From the NCBI RefSeq assembly GCF_011038785.1, contig NZ_JAAKDT010000005.1, forward strand, positions 1 to 64,000: a stretch of DNA of 64,000 bases, in the 5' to 3' direction. The position numbers and the translations under genes were made by a program. The notes under the pieces were generated by a model that was not told the origin of the DNA, ran no database searches, and was given only the letters and a program-made list of their open reading frames with translations. Shown here one piece after another: positions 18,644 to 31,477 of the stretch; the first letter of the stretch is position 1; every line of letters begins with the position of its first letter. This stretch comes from Parabacteroides sp. ZJ-118 (GTDB lineage: Bacteria > Bacteroidota > Bacteroidia > Bacteroidales > Tannerellaceae).

Positions 18644-20713
18644 ATGAGAAACATCTATTTCGTATTATCGGTCTATTTAATGATCCCCCTGTTTCCTTTA
18701 GCGGGAAACACCTATACTACCCAACAAAGGGAAGATAGTCTTTTATCCCTATTAGAGTCCTCGCCAACCGTAGATGAACAGATCGAGTTATATAAAAGTT
18801 TAGCGACAATGTACAGGCAGACGCCCAAGGAGATTGTTTACCTGAACAAAATGGCGGAGGTGGCAAGCTCCACCTCGGAAGATCACGCCTCTTTGTATTA
18901 CGCATGGGCCAACTTATCCCGCCATTATTACAATATACAAAACAGGGATAGCCTGATTTATTGGTCGAATAAGATAGATTCGTTGGCCGCGGACGTGGAT
19001 GAGATTCCGGACGCGTTATTCGACGCGCGAGGATTCATCTGCCAGATGGATCTATGGGACGGCAATTATGAGTTGGCGATGAACGGGGCGATCAGCCTAT
19101 ACAACTATGCCCGTGATACAAAAAATGAATATGGATTGATTTGCTGCAACGAGAACCTGGGCTTAATCTATCAAGAGATCCATCGGGACAGCGACGCGAT
19201 CGTAGCGTACCGGGAGGGTCTCGGCTTATTACAGAAACGGGGCGACAACCCGAAATTCGAGATGCAATACATGGGAAATCTCATCGAGTCTTATCTGCGA
19301 ACCAACCATTTCACCGAAGCCAAGGAATTATTAGCTCGCTACGATGAAATGATCCGAGACAGGGAAAGGGAGAATAAAGAACAAGGGACCGCGTTCCCCG
19401 TGGATCGTTGCCGTGCGCTGATGTATATTTTCTACGCGGATATGTATGTCCTTAAAGACAAGCCCAAGGAGGCATTGGAGGCCTTGTCGAAAGCGACACC
19501 GATCCTAGAGGCCGGAGATGATTATACGAAATTCTGCTACAACTTCGTTTTCGCCAAGTATTACTATCTGACAGGTAAGTATGAAAAGGCGCTGAACATC
19601 ATAGACACGAACAAACTAACGGAAGAAGATATACGAACCACGGAGCTGAAAGTCGATATACTCGAAGCGTTGGGACGTTATAAGGAAGCGCTCGCGTTTG
19701 GCAGAAAAGTCGTGGAACATGCCCAGATGCTGCATGACGAGGCCTTTAACCGGCAGATCAATCAGCTCCGGACATTGCATGACCTAAACAATCAGGAGAT
19801 GCAGGCGTACGAGCTACAGCTACGCGAGCAACAACTGCATGCCCAAAAGTTGTTAGTGATTATTCTACTCGTAATATCGATCGTTCTCTTGGTGATGCTA
19901 TACATCGTACACAAGTTCTATCGCTCCGCGCGCCATTACCAACAGGAACTCATGAAGGACAAGGATACTTTATTAGAGTCCGAGCGTCAACTTCGTACAG
20001 CCAAAGAGATGGCGGAACACGCCAACCGGATGAAAAGCACGTTTATCGCCAATATCAGCCATGAGATCCGTACGCCGCTGAACGCGATCGTCGGCTTCTC
20101 GGAATTAATATCCGATGAATCTATCTCGGCCGGCGAAAAGAGAGAGTTCTTCTCGATCATCAACAACAACTCTTACTTATTGCTGAATCTGATAAATGAC
20201 ATTCTTGACCTTTCTCGCCTGGAATCCGGGAATATGAAGTTCACTATAGCGAAGTGCGACTTATCGGATTGTTGCCGGAACGCCCTGGCGAGCGTGGAGC
20301 ACCGGGTCCTCCCGGGTGTTCGATTGACCTATACGCCGGCTGAGGATCCCTTGCATATCCAGACCGATTCGATACGTCTCCAGCAATTATTGATAAACCT
20401 GTTGACCAACTCCTGCAAATTCACGAAAGAGGGAGAGATCAACCTATCTTATCAAACGGATGAGGACAAGCGGTATGTACGCATCTCCGTGACCGACACC
20501 GGATGCGGGATACCGGAGGATAAGCAGAAAGTCATATTCGAGCGTTTCGAGAAGATCGATGAGTACGCGCAGGGCACGGGTTTGGGATTATCCATCAGCC
20601 AGACGATTATCGAGCACTTAGGTGGCTCCATCCGATTGGACCCGGCCTATAGGCATGGAGCCCGGTTCGTCGTACTCCACCCCTACGATCACCCGCTCGA
20701 TAATCCATCCTGA
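18644..20713 (+). CDS. Orphan sensor histidine kinase with periplasmic TPR domain
   Basis: A 689-residue kinase with a signal peptide (about 1-23), a long alpha-helical periplasmic part with TPR-like repeats (about 40-380, for example AIVAYREGLGLLQKRGDNPK and KEALEALSKATPILEAGDDY), one transmembrane helix near 401-425, and a cytoplasmic kinase (H box FIANISHEIRTPLNAIVGFSE near 470; GTGLGLSISQTIIEHLGG). It lacks receiver and DNA-binding domains, so it is not a Bacteroides hybrid regulator, and no response regulator is adjacent. It has its own promoter. Confidence 0.88.
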   Translation: MRNIYFVLSVYLMIPLFPLAGNTYTTQQREDSLLSLLESSPTVDEQIELYKSLATMYRQTPKEIVYLNKMAEVASSTSEDHASLYYAWANLSRHYYNIQNRDSLIYWSNKIDSLAADVDEIPDALFDARGFICQMDLWDGNYELAMNGAISLYNYARDTKNEYGLICCNENLGLIYQEIHRDSDAIVAYREGLGLLQKRGDNPKFEMQYMGNLIESYLRTNHFTEAKELLARYDEMIRDRERENKEQGTAFPVDRCRALMYIFYADMYVLKDKPKEALEALSKATPILEAGDDYTKFCYNFVFAKYYYLTGKYEKALNIIDTNKLTEEDIRTTELKVDILEALGRYKEALAFGRKVVEHAQMLHDEAFNRQINQLRTLHDLNNQEMQAYELQLREQQLHAQKLLVIILLVISIVLLVMLYIVHKFYRSARHYQQELMKDKDTLLESERQLRTAKEMAEHANRMKSTFIANISHEIRTPLNAIVGFSELISDESISAGEKREFFSIINNNSYLLLNLINDILDLSRLESGNMKFTIAKCDLSDCCRNALASVEHRVLPGVRLTYTPAEDPLHIQTDSIRLQQLLINLLTNSCKFTKEGEINLSYQTDEDKRYVRISVTDTGCGIPEDKQKVIFERFEKIDEYAQGTGLGLSISQTIIEHLGGSIRLDPAYRHGARFVVLHPYDHPLDNPS

Positions 20714-20737
20714 GGCAGACCGGCCTTAATAAGCGGA

Positions 20738-21631
20738 TCAGCACTTGATGCTCAACTGCCGCAGGACCTCACGGATCTTCTCATACGTGACGATACGCGT
20801 AGGGACCAGGGGCAGGCGGAGCTTGTTCTCGATAAAGCCCATCATGTTCAGCATGCTCTTCACCCCCGCCGGGTTGCCGTCGACAAACAACAGGCTGAAC
20901 AGCTCCGTGAAGCTATGGTGGATGGTACGGGCGCTATCGTAATCGCCCGCCAAGGCCAGGCGCACCATACGGCTGAACTCGCGCGGGAAGGCGTTGCCGA
21001 TGACGGAGATCACGCCGACCGCCCCCAAGGTGATCAGCGGGAAGGTAATCCCGTCGTCGCCCGAGATCACGCTGAAGCTCGCCGGCTTGTGCTTGATGAT
21101 ATCATCCATCTGGGTGATATTGCCGGAAGCCTCTTTCACGGCGACCACGTTCTTGAACGCGCGGGCGACGCGCAGCGTCGTCTCGGCCGTCATGTTCACG
21201 CCGGTGCGCCCCGGCACGTTGTAGAGCACGATCGGCAAGTGGGTCGCGTTGGCGATCGCCTTGTAATGTTGGAAAATCCCCTCTTGGGAAGGTTTATTGT
21301 AGTAGGGTACGACCGAGAGGATCGCATCGATCCCCTCGAAAGGATCGCTCCTCAGCTTCTCGACAACAGACCGCGTACAGTTGCCTCCCACGCCTAATAC
21401 GATCGGGACGCGGCCGCGTACGCGAGTCACCACCAAGTTCACGATGTTTCTCTTCTCCTCTTCCGTAAGCGTAGGGGTTTCCGCCGTGGTTCCCAGCACG
21501 ACCAGGTAATCGGTACCGTTCTGCACCTGGTAATCCACCAGCTTGCCCAACGCCTCGTAGTCTACGCTCTCGTCTTCCTTGAATGGCGTGATCAACGCTA
21601 CGCCCATTCCTTTTAAGTTTATGTCTGCCAT
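20738..21631 (-). CDS. dapA: 4-hydroxy-tetrahydrodipicolinate synthase
   Basis: DapA condenses pyruvate with aspartate semialdehyde in lysine and peptidoglycan precursor synthesis. The 297-residue protein has the TIM-barrel signatures: GTTAE at 47-51, tyrosine 110 in SVVPYYNKPS, Y137 in LYNVPGRTG and the Schiff-base lysine K166 in VAVKEASGN. The start chosen is MADINLKGMG; an ATG 36 bp upstream would add residues encoded by a heptad repeat and is rejected. That repeat ends 5-6 bases before the chosen start codon. It is last in the leftward sulfation/ligA block. Confidence 0.94.
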   Translation of the reverse strand: MADINLKGMGVALITPFKEDESVDYEALGKLVDYQVQNGTDYLVVLGTTAETPTLTEEEKRNIVNLVVTRVRGRVPIVLGVGGNCTRSVVEKLRSDPFEGIDAILSVVPYYNKPSQEGIFQHYKAIANATHLPIVLYNVPGRTGVNMTAETTLRVARAFKNVVAVKEASGNITQMDDIIKHKPASFSVISGDDGITFPLITLGAVGVISVIGNAFPREFSRMVRLALAGDYDSARTIHHSFTELFSLLFVDGNPAGVKSMLNMMGFIENKLRLPLVPTRIVTYEKIREVLRQLSIKC

Positions 21632-21636
21632 GTTAT

Positions 21637-21670
21637 TAATTGACAATTGGTAATGGACAATTGACAACTG
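21637..21670. repeat. Heptad repeat, copy in the dapA leader
   Basis: Units of TTGACAA and TGGACAA type, here somewhat degenerate (AATTGACAATTGGTAATGG, then ACAATTGACAA). It fills the space directly before the dapA start codon, where a ribosome-binding region would be. Confidence 0.75.
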
Positions 21671-21715
21671 CTTGGTGCCAATTGCCGATAGTGGCGCAAA
21701 AATAAGGAATTTATA

Positions 21716-25276
<3,561 letters not shown>

Positions 25277-25297
<21 letters not shown>

Positions 25298-25336
25298 TTC
25301 CAGTTTTCCATTCACGCGTTCCAACTTTCCATTTAC
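25277..25336. repeat. Short GGAAA-rich repeats before the PCMD gene
   Basis: In coding sense, ATGGAAA, CTGGAAA, ATGGAGATGGAAATG and ATGGAAA recur, giving alternative in-frame start codons and the peptide MEMEMKWK. Slippage here could change which start is used. Confidence 0.55.
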
Positions 25337-25344
25337 CGCTCTCC

Positions 25345-25370
25345 CAATTGTCAATTGTCCATTGTCAATT
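25345..25370. repeat. Heptad repeat between the sulfotransferase and PCMD genes
   Basis: CAATTGTCAATTGTCC then ATTGTCAATT: about 3.5 units, overlapping the sulfotransferase stop codon by two bases. Confidence 0.85.
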
Positions 25371-26472
25371 ATAAGGAGTATCCCCACTCCCTGAGCGCCA
25401 TGCCCCAATTCTCCTCCACGAGGCGCACCGTGCGGTCGTCGTACTTGTATTGGTTCTTCCTGTAGCCCTTCTTCTTGCCCAGGTAGCGCTCGATATCCGC
25501 CTTGGCCGCCGCGAAGCCGGGGAGGTCCAACCGCTTGTAGATATCCTCGGTCATGGCGAAGGCGTCCTGCTCGAAATCCTCGAACTTCACCTCCACCAGG
25601 TTCCCTTCGGGTATCAGGTGCTTCTCCTCCTCGTACTTGTCGTACAGGCGGCGGTAGACCTCGATGAGGTTCGCCTCGATCTGCTCGTTCGTAATCTCCT
25701 GCAGACGCAACGGCTGGATCGTATTCGTGAAAAAACTGCGGGTACTCTCGAACACCGTGTAGGGGTTTCGCTTCAAGTAGATGAACTTGGCGTCGGGGAA
25801 CATCTCCAGCAACGTCTTCACGCGCCCCGTATGGGGCGGGTTCTTGCTCAGGTACTGCGTACCGCCCGTGTTCCAGAGGGAGACCTTGACCAGCTTGAGG
25901 AAGGTCGCCTTGAATACCTCCCGCTCCGGCTCCGTGATGCCGTTGAACAACAGGTAACGATCGCAATATTCCATCCAGCGTCTTGGGAAGAACCAGAAAT
26001 TGTAATAGGTATAAGGCATCATGTTCGACAAGGCGAACTCCTCCTCTTGCGGAAGATCCACCTTCAACTCCATGTTATCGGTCGGACGCTTGTCCGGCAT
26101 CAAGAAAGCCATGTTCTTCTTGAAGAAAGGCTGGCCCCAGAGCATCAGGTGCGGAAATACCGTCTGGTAAGTCGTGGTATAACCGAAATGCTTGTCGCAG
26201 GCGAAGATGTTATGCACGAAGGTTGTTCCGCTGCGCCAATGGCCCAAGATGAACAAGGGGTCCATCTCCAGCGGCTTGTCGGCCAGTTTCTTGAACCGCC
26301 GGTCCTCGATCGGCTTCAAGGCGCTCAACAGGCGGCAGACGCCGGTCGTGAGGCGATACTTGCCCTTGAAGCCCTTGTCGATCCGCTGCCGGGCCGTCAC
26401 CTTCCTGAAGGTATCCCAATCCGCGCCCACCAGGGTGTTGATCGGCAGTTTGTCAAATTCCAGTAATCCCAT
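25369..26472 (-). CDS. Sulfotransferase (PAPS-dependent)
   Basis: A 367-residue cytosolic-type sulfotransferase. The 5'-phosphosulfate loop is LGHWRSGTTFVHNI (residues 76-89) and the 3'-phosphate site is KFIYLKRNPYTVFESTRSFF (229-248); KNPPHTGRV at 210-218 is also typical. The start chosen is MGLLEFDKLP; an in-frame start 54 bp upstream would add residues made of heptad repeat. It follows cysN by 89 bp in a block that makes PAPS. Bacteroides thetaiotaomicron has a comparable PAPS-linked sulfotransferase (BT_0416) that sulfates cholesterol; sharing that substrate here is inference. Glycan or lipid acceptors are alternatives. Confidence 0.85.
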   Translation of the reverse strand: MGLLEFDKLPINTLVGADWDTFRKVTARQRIDKGFKGKYRLTTGVCRLLSALKPIEDRRFKKLADKPLEMDPLFILGHWRSGTTFVHNIFACDKHFGYTTTYQTVFPHLMLWGQPFFKKNMAFLMPDKRPTDNMELKVDLPQEEEFALSNMMPYTYYNFWFFPRRWMEYCDRYLLFNGITEPEREVFKATFLKLVKVSLWNTGGTQYLSKNPPHTGRVKTLLEMFPDAKFIYLKRNPYTVFESTRSFFTNTIQPLRLQEITNEQIEANLIEVYRRLYDKYEEEKHLIPEGNLVEVKFEDFEQDAFAMTEDIYKRLDLPGFAAAKADIERYLGKKKGYRKNQYKYDDRTVRLVEENWGMALREWGYSL

Positions 26473-26480
26473 ATCGTATT

Positions 26481-26513
26481 CAATTGACAATGGACAATGG
26501 ACAATGGACAATT
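26481..26513. repeat. Heptad repeat between cysN and the sulfotransferase gene
   Basis: CAATTGACAATGGACAATGG then ACAATGGACAATT: four and a half units, 8 bases before the sulfotransferase start codon. Confidence 0.88.
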
Positions 26514-26561
26514 TTAAAAGAGCCATTGCTGTTGTCCGGGTTCTATTTTATCTTTTCAGTT

Positions 26562-28067
26562 TTATCGCTTCAGTTCAACTTTGACCCCCTGTCTCTCGAG
26601 GGCTTCGCAGGCTTTCTCTATCGCCTCATAATGCTCCGTCCCGATACCCAAAGCGGGGAGGTCTAATTGACAATTGACAATGGACAATTGACAATTACCG
26701 GCCCCCTCTTCCATTGTCCATTGTCCATTGTCAATTGTCAATTGCTCCACGATCATGCCCACGGCGGAGGTGTTGTTCGTGATCGGGTCGATCAGGATGA
26801 ACGAACCGGTCCGCTTGTTCCTCCGGTAGGGGTCGAAGAAGAGCTCATGGGCGGTCGTAAAGGCCACGCGGCCGATCTCGTTCAGCCTCATCGGCAGCGT
26901 GTCCGCCGTCAATCGTCCATTGTCAATGGAAAGATGTTCCATCGTGTTCACGTTCACCTTATAGCGGATACGGTCCACACGGGCGCGGGTCGTGTGCGAG
27001 GTCTGCTTGATGTAAAACTGCTTGCTCATGTCCATCGGCTCCTCGTCCATCCACACCAGCATGGCTTCGAAACGGCGGTCGCGGATCGGCAGGTTATCCG
27101 GGTGGACCAGCATCTCCCCACGGGAGAGGTCGATCTCGTCCTCCAGGGTGATCGTGACACATTGGGGAGGGAAAGCCTCCTCTATCTCTCCATCGTATGT
27201 CACGATGCTCTTCACTTTGGACTGCTTCCCGGAGGGCAACGCCATCACCCTGTCTCCCTTGCGCACGATGCCGCTCGCCACCTTGCCGCAGAAGCCGCGG
27301 AAGTCCTGGTTCGGGCGCAGGACATACTGCACCGGGTAGCGGAAATCCTCGAAGTTGCGGTCCCGGTCGATCGGCACCGTCTCGAGGAGCTCCAGCAGCG
27401 ACAGCCCTTCGTACCAGGGGGTACGGCCGCTCTTCTCCACCACATTGTCGCCATCCAAGGCGGAGAGCGGGATGCAGGTGATATCGGGGATCTCCAACGG
27501 GGCAACAAACGCCTTATAGTCGGCGACGATCTTGTCGAACCTCTCCTTGTCGAAATCCACCAGGTCCATCTTGTTGACCGCCAGCACCACATGCTTGATG
27601 CCCAAGAGCGACACCAAATAGGTGTGGCGGCGCGTCTGCGTGATCACCCCCGTACGGGCATCCACCAGGATGATCGCCAGATTCGCCGTCGATCCGCCGG
27701 TGATCATGTTGCGGGTGTACTGCTCATGCCCCGGCGTGTCGGCGATGATGAACTTGCGGTTGTTCGTGCTGAAATAGCGGTAGGCCACATCGATGGTGAT
27801 CCCCTGCTCGCGCTCGGCCTTCAGCCCGTCCAGCAGCAGGGCGTAGTCGATATGGTCGCCGGCATTCCCCATGCGCTTGCTGTCACGCTCGAGGGCGTCC
27901 AACTGGTCCTCATATATCTTCTTGCTGTCATACAACAACCGCCCGATCAGCGTCGACTTCCCATCATCCACCGACCCCGCGGTCAAAAACCGGAGCAGGT
28001 CCTTCTGCTCATCCCGGCGAAGAAACTCATCAATTGTCAATTGATTATCTTGTTCCTTGTTATCCAT
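26562..28067 (-). CDS. cysN: Sulfate adenylyltransferase subunit 1 (GTPase)
   Basis: CysN, 501 residues, drives APS formation with CysD by GTP hydrolysis. The P-loop GSVDDGKS is at 31-38, with DTPGHEQY and NKMD further on. The start chosen is [10 protein letters not shown]. Three heptad-repeat copies are translated within it: QLTID near the N-terminus, LSIDNGRL in the EF-Tu-like C domain, and an inverted pair near the C-terminus giving [11 protein letters not shown] and [11 protein letters not shown]. Beyond the last pair lies an extra ~32-residue helical tail ([18 protein letters not shown] onwards) that usual CysN proteins, which end near TSAVGMI, lack. It has no CysC domain. Confidence 0.93.
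   Translation of the reverse strand: MDNKEQDNQLTIDEFLRRDEQKDLLRFLTAGSVDDGKSTLIGRLLYDSKKIYEDQLDALERDSKRMGNAGDHIDYALLLDGLKAEREQGITIDVAYRYFSTNNRKFIIADTPGHEQYTRNMITGGSTANLAIILVDARTGVITQTRRHTYLVSLLGIKHVVLAVNKMDLVDFDKERFDKIVADYKAFVAPLEIPDITCIPLSALDGDNVVEKSGRTPWYEGLSLLELLETVPIDRDRNFEDFRYPVQYVLRPNQDFRGFCGKVASGIVRKGDRVMALPSGKQSKVKSIVTYDGEIEEAFPPQCVTITLEDEIDLSRGEMLVHPDNLPIRDRRFEAMLVWMDEEPMDMSKQFYIKQTSHTTRARVDRIRYKVNVNTMEHLSIDNGRLTADTLPMRLNEIGRVAFTTAHELFFDPYRRNKRTGSFILIDPITNNTSAVGMIVEQLTIDNGQWTMEEGAGNCQLSIVNCQLDLPALGIGTEHYEAIEKACEALERQGVKVELKR
26664..26744. repeat. Inverted pair of heptad repeats inside cysN
   Basis: A copy in TTGACAA/TGGACAA sense (26664-26697) and one in the opposite sense (26712-26744) are separated by 14 bases. 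They can form a hairpin with a stem of roughly 30 bp. Both are in frame and open in cysN. Confidence 0.88.
26908..26930. repeat. Heptad repeat inside the cysN C-terminal domain
   Basis: GTCAATCGTCCATTGTCAAT plus flank, about three units, translated as LSIDNGR within the EF-Tu-like third domain. Confidence 0.65.
28031..28044. repeat. Heptad repeat at the cysN N-terminus
   Basis: CAATTGTCAATTGA, two units, translated as NQLTID at residues 8-13 of CysN. Confidence 0.55.
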
Positions 28068-28108
28068 TATTATTATTTTATTCGTTCTACATACTATCAG
28101 CATCTCTT

Positions 28109-28134
28109 GAATTGTCCATTGTCAATTGTCCATT
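28109..28134. repeat. Heptad repeat between cysD and cysN
   Basis: GAATTGTCCATTGTCAATTG then TCCATT, directly after the cysD stop codon; three and a half units. Confidence 0.85.
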
Positions 28135-29042
28135 CAAAAATAGCCTTCCCGTTTCTTCTGCTCCATGCTCGCGTCTTGGTCGAAATCGATCACGCGGGTC
28201 GTGCGCTCGCTCTTGGTAGTGGTCATCATCTCCTCCACGATCTTCTCGATCGTGTCCGCCCCGCTCTCCACGGCGCCGGTCAGCGGCCAGCAACCCAACG
28301 TGCGGAAGCGGACCCTACGCATCTCGATCCGGTCGCGATACTGCTCCGGCAAGCGGTCGTCGTCCGCCATGATCAGGTTGCCGTCGATCTCCACGCAGGG
28401 GCGCTCCTTGGCGAAATACAACGGTACGATGGGGATCTTCTCCAGGCGGATATATTGCCAGACATCCAGCTCCGTCCAGTTCGATAGCGGGAACACGCGG
28501 ATGCTCTCCCCCTTGTGGACACGGGCGTTGTAGATGTCCCACAACTCCGGGCGCTGGTTCTTCGGGTCCCACTGGTGGAACTTGTCGCGAAACGAGAAGA
28601 TGCGTTCTTTCGCCCGGCTCTTCTCCTCGTCGCGGCGGGCGCCTCCGAAGGCGGCGTCGAACTTGTGTTTATCCAAGGCTTGCAGCAGCGCCTGCGTCTT
28701 CATCAGGTCGGTATGCACCTTGCTGCCGTGCGTGAAGGGACCTACGCCCGCGCGGAAGGCCTCCTCGTTGGACTCCACGATCAGGTTCCATCCGAACCGC
28801 TTCGCGTAGCTGTCGCGGAACTGTATCATCTCCTTGAACTTCCATCGGGAATCGATGTGCATCAGGGGGAAAGGGACCTTACCCGGAGCGAAAGCCTTCT
28901 CGGCCAGACGGACCATCACGGAAGAATCCTTCCCGATGGAATAGAGCATAACCGGATTCTCGAACTCGGCGGCTACCTCCCGGATGATGTGGATAGACTC
29001 GGCCTCCAGCTCCTGCAAATGACTTAACTTGTAATCGGACAT
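28134..29042 (-). CDS. cysD: Sulfate adenylyltransferase subunit 2
   Basis: CysD, 302 residues, the catalytic ATP-sulfurylase subunit of the PP-loop type. The loop [10 protein letters not shown] lies at 34-43; other landmarks are [43 protein letters not shown] and the C-terminal [12 protein letters not shown] with [10 protein letters not shown]. It forms APS from sulfate and ATP together with CysN. It starts 8 bp after cysC and is followed by cysN after a 66-bp gap holding a heptad repeat. Confidence 0.96.
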   Translation of the reverse strand: MSDYKLSHLQELEAESIHIIREVAAEFENPVMLYSIGKDSSVMVRLAEKAFAPGKVPFPLMHIDSRWKFKEMIQFRDSYAKRFGWNLIVESNEEAFRAGVGPFTHGSKVHTDLMKTQALLQALDKHKFDAAFGGARRDEEKSRAKERIFSFRDKFHQWDPKNQRPELWDIYNARVHKGESIRVFPLSNWTELDVWQYIRLEKIPIVPLYFAKERPCVEIDGNLIMADDDRLPEQYRDRIEMRRVRFRTLGCWPLTGAVESGADTIEKIVEEMMTTTKSERTTRVIDFDQDASMEQKKREGYF

Positions 29043-29050
29043 ATCTTTTT

Positions 29051-29662
29051 TCAGTGTTTGATTTCTACTTTCGGTACGATCAACTCCAGCAACCGGCTCA
29101 CGGATCGCTCCACGCTCAACAGGGAGGTATCCAGCGTCAGGTCGGGATGCGGGGGCGCGTCGAACGGGGCGGAAACCCCGGTAAACTCCTTGATCTCGCC
29201 CCGGCGTGCCTTCGCGTACAGGCCTTTCACGTCACGCCGCTCGCACTCTTCGATCGGGGTGCTGACATAGACCTCCAGGAAGTTCTCCCTCCCGATGATG
29301 GCCGCCGCCATCTCCCTCAACTCGTCGTTCGGGCTGATGAAAGCCGCTAGGGTGATCACACCCGTATCGACAAACAGTTTGCCCACCTCGGCGATCCGGC
29401 GGATGTTCTCCACCCGGTCCTCCGGCGAGAAGCCGAGATTATTGTTGATCCCGCTACGGATATTATCCCCGTCGAGGACGCGGCAGAGCAATCCCCGTTT
29501 ATGCAACTCGCGCTCCAGGGCGACAGCGATCGTACTCTTCCCCGAGCCACTCAGCCCGGTAAACCATACCATCAAGCCCCTTTGCCCCAAAAGCGCCTCT
29601 TTCTCCTTTCTCCCCATCATCCTATCAAAAATAGGATAAATATTATTCAGTCTTTCTTCCAT
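29051..29662 (-). CDS. cysC: Adenylylsulfate kinase
   Basis: CysC phosphorylates APS to PAPS, the sulfate donor. The 203-residue protein has the P-loop GLSGSGKS at 36-43, [16 protein letters not shown], the [11 protein letters not shown] segment and the [20 protein letters not shown] substrate region. A start codon two codons further upstream (29668) is equally possible. A separate CysC beside CysDN and a sulfotransferase points to PAPS use for sulfate transfer. No PAPS or APS reductase is nearby. Confidence 0.95.
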   Translation of the reverse strand: MEERLNNIYPIFDRMMGRKEKEALLGQRGLMVWFTGLSGSGKSTIAVALERELHKRGLLCRVLDGDNIRSGINNNLGFSPEDRVENIRRIAEVGKLFVDTGVITLAAFISPNDELREMAAAIIGRENFLEVYVSTPIEECERRDVKGLYAKARRGEIKEFTGVSAPFDAPPHPDLTLDTSLLSVERSVSRLLELIVPKVEIKH

Positions 29663-29679
29663 TATCAATCATCATCTTT

Positions 29680-29712
29680 AATTGTCAATTGTCCATTGTC
29701 AATTGTCCATTG
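29680..29712. repeat. Heptad repeat between the permease gene and cysC
   Basis: AATTGTCAATTGTCCATTG then TCAATTGTCCATTG: four and a half units, one base beyond the permease stop codon. Confidence 0.88.
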
Positions 29713-29713
29713 T

Positions 29714-31267
29714 TTAAAACTCCCACACCATCGGTATCACGAACACCGAGATCAAGAAGGTAATCAAGTTCAGGGGCAGGCCCACCTTCACGAAATCCGT
29801 GAACCTATAGCCCCCCACGCCCTGTACGATCAGGTTGGTCTGGTAGCCGATCGGCGTACTGAAACTAGCCGACGCCGCCATACAGATCACGACGAAGAAG
29901 GGCGTCGGGTCTACGCTGAGCTGCGTGGCGACCGACAGGGCGATCGGGAAGCTGAGCGCCGCGGCGGCATTGTTCGTGATCAGCTCCGTAAAGATATTGG
30001 TGATGATGAAGACGATCGCCAGCAACGCGTACGGTCCCATGCTGCTGGACATGCCGATGATGTGACGGGCGATCAGCGCGGCGAAACCGGAGTTCTCCAT
30101 GGCCTTGCTGATAGCGAAAGCGCAAGCGATCGTGATCAAGATATCCCAAGAAATGTATTTCGTATATTTTTTAGGTGGGAAAAGCTTCGTCCACGCCATG
30201 ATGATCGTCGTAATGCTGACAAAGAAGAACATATCCAAGCGCATGCTTGGAACGGCCTCTTTCACGACGGGCAACTCCCCTACCGTAGCCCCCGTGATCA
30301 TAAAGATCAGCAGGCCTAACGCCAGCCAACGTTTCTTCCTCGATACCGGTTCCGTTGCCTCATTCCCATTCGCCAACATCAAGAAGACACTGGACTCACC
30401 CCATGTAGGGATGAAAGAATCGTCCGCCCACAACACCAAGGTATCGCCCTCATGCAATACCACCGTATCCAGGTTGCGGGTAAAACGCTGTCCGCCGCTC
30501 TTCACCTCTTTCACGATCGCCCCGTAATGGCGGGTAAAGTTAAACTCCCCCAAGGTCTTGTTGATACCCGGGAAGCGTGCGCCCAGCACGGCCTCCACCC
30601 GGTGGAAGTTCCCGGGATTCTCATCCTCCCCCTCCTCGGATATCGTATCCGTCCTGGAGTCGGGGAGCAGTCTGTTCGAGAAAGCGAACAGATACAAAAT
30701 ACCGGCGATCGCGATAAAAACACCGACTTTCCCCAGCTCAAACATCGTAAAGCCCTCATATCCCGCCTCCAGAATCATACCGTGCACCACCAGATTCGTA
30801 GAGGTACCGATCAAGGTACATATACCGCCCAATATCGTGACATACGAGAGCGGGATCAAGAATTTCGTGGCCGGAAGCTTCACCGCCTCCGCCCAGCGCT
30901 TGATGATGGGGGCGAAAATGACGACAACGGGGGTATTGTTGAGGAAAGCGGAGACAAAAGCGACCGGCGGGAGCATCCTCGCCTGCGCCTTGAAGACGGT
31001 GGTCTTCCCCTCGGGAAGCAGTTTCTTGATCAATTGGCCCAAAGCCCCGCTCTGCCGCACTCCCTCACTGACCAGGAAGAGCATGGCCACGGTTATCATC
31101 CCTTTATTGCTAAAGCCCTCCAACATCTCCTTGGGAGTGAGGATGCCTACACAGAGAAAAAACACGACCACCGTCAGAAGAACCATCCCCGGCCGCATCT
31201 TATCCCATACCAAGGCCGCGATCATACCGATCAGCGCCAGCAACACAAACACTATATCAAAATTCAT
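29714..31267 (-). CDS. SLC13/DASS-type anion permease with TrkA-C domain, probable sulfate importer
   Basis: A 517-residue membrane protein. About 12 hydrophobic segments are split by a soluble insert (about 210-300) that has a TrkA-C/RCK-C pattern: FPGINKTLGEFNFTRHYGAI and DTVVLHEGDTLVLWADD. Transport motifs include FVSAFLNNTPVVVIFAPI and ITNNAAAALSFPIALS. Members with this layout carry sulfate, thiosulfate or dicarboxylates. Leading the cysCDN block makes sulfate the likely cargo. The start is MNFDIVFVLL; a longer frame adds 14 unconserved residues. A -7 box lies 21 bp upstream. Confidence 0.85.
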   Translation of the reverse strand: MNFDIVFVLLALIGMIAALVWDKMRPGMVLLTVVVFFLCVGILTPKEMLEGFSNKGMITVAMLFLVSEGVRQSGALGQLIKKLLPEGKTTVFKAQARMLPPVAFVSAFLNNTPVVVIFAPIIKRWAEAVKLPATKFLIPLSYVTILGGICTLIGTSTNLVVHGMILEAGYEGFTMFELGKVGVFIAIAGILYLFAFSNRLLPDSRTDTISEEGEDENPGNFHRVEAVLGARFPGINKTLGEFNFTRHYGAIVKEVKSGGQRFTRNLDTVVLHEGDTLVLWADDSFIPTWGESSVFLMLANGNEATEPVSRKKRWLALGLLIFMITGATVGELPVVKEAVPSMRLDMFFFVSITTIIMAWTKLFPPKKYTKYISWDILITIACAFAISKAMENSGFAALIARHIIGMSSSMGPYALLAIVFIITNIFTELITNNAAAALSFPIALSVATQLSVDPTPFFVVICMAASASFSTPIGYQTNLIVQGVGGYRFTDFVKVGLPLNLITFLISVFVIPMVWEF

Positions 31268-31287
31268 GCACGGTACTTTTAAGGACA

Positions 31288-31295
31288 CAAAAGTA
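31288..31295 (-). promoter_or_regulatory. -7 box of the sulfation block
   Basis: TACTTTTG on the minus strand, 21 bases before the permease start codon. The -33 element is not clear. It is the only good box found before the whole leftward block. Confidence 0.5.
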
Positions 31296-31477
31296 ATAAG
31301 AATACTCAAGTGCGCACTCCTTTCGCCAACCTATTTTTAAGATTATGTGGAATATAGACCAATAATTGTTGATTACGGGCCAACCCGGTATCCCAACAAG
31401 GCAGCCTCCTCAATCGCGTTCATAACGTGGGGATATACCTATACCGAGACCCGCGGGGAATCCGGAAAGGCGTCATC

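Noticed and set aside
26667-28487. 606-residue plus-strand frame opposite cysN/cysD
   Set aside because: Antisense shadow in G+C-rich DNA, His/Arg/Gln-rich without any family signature.
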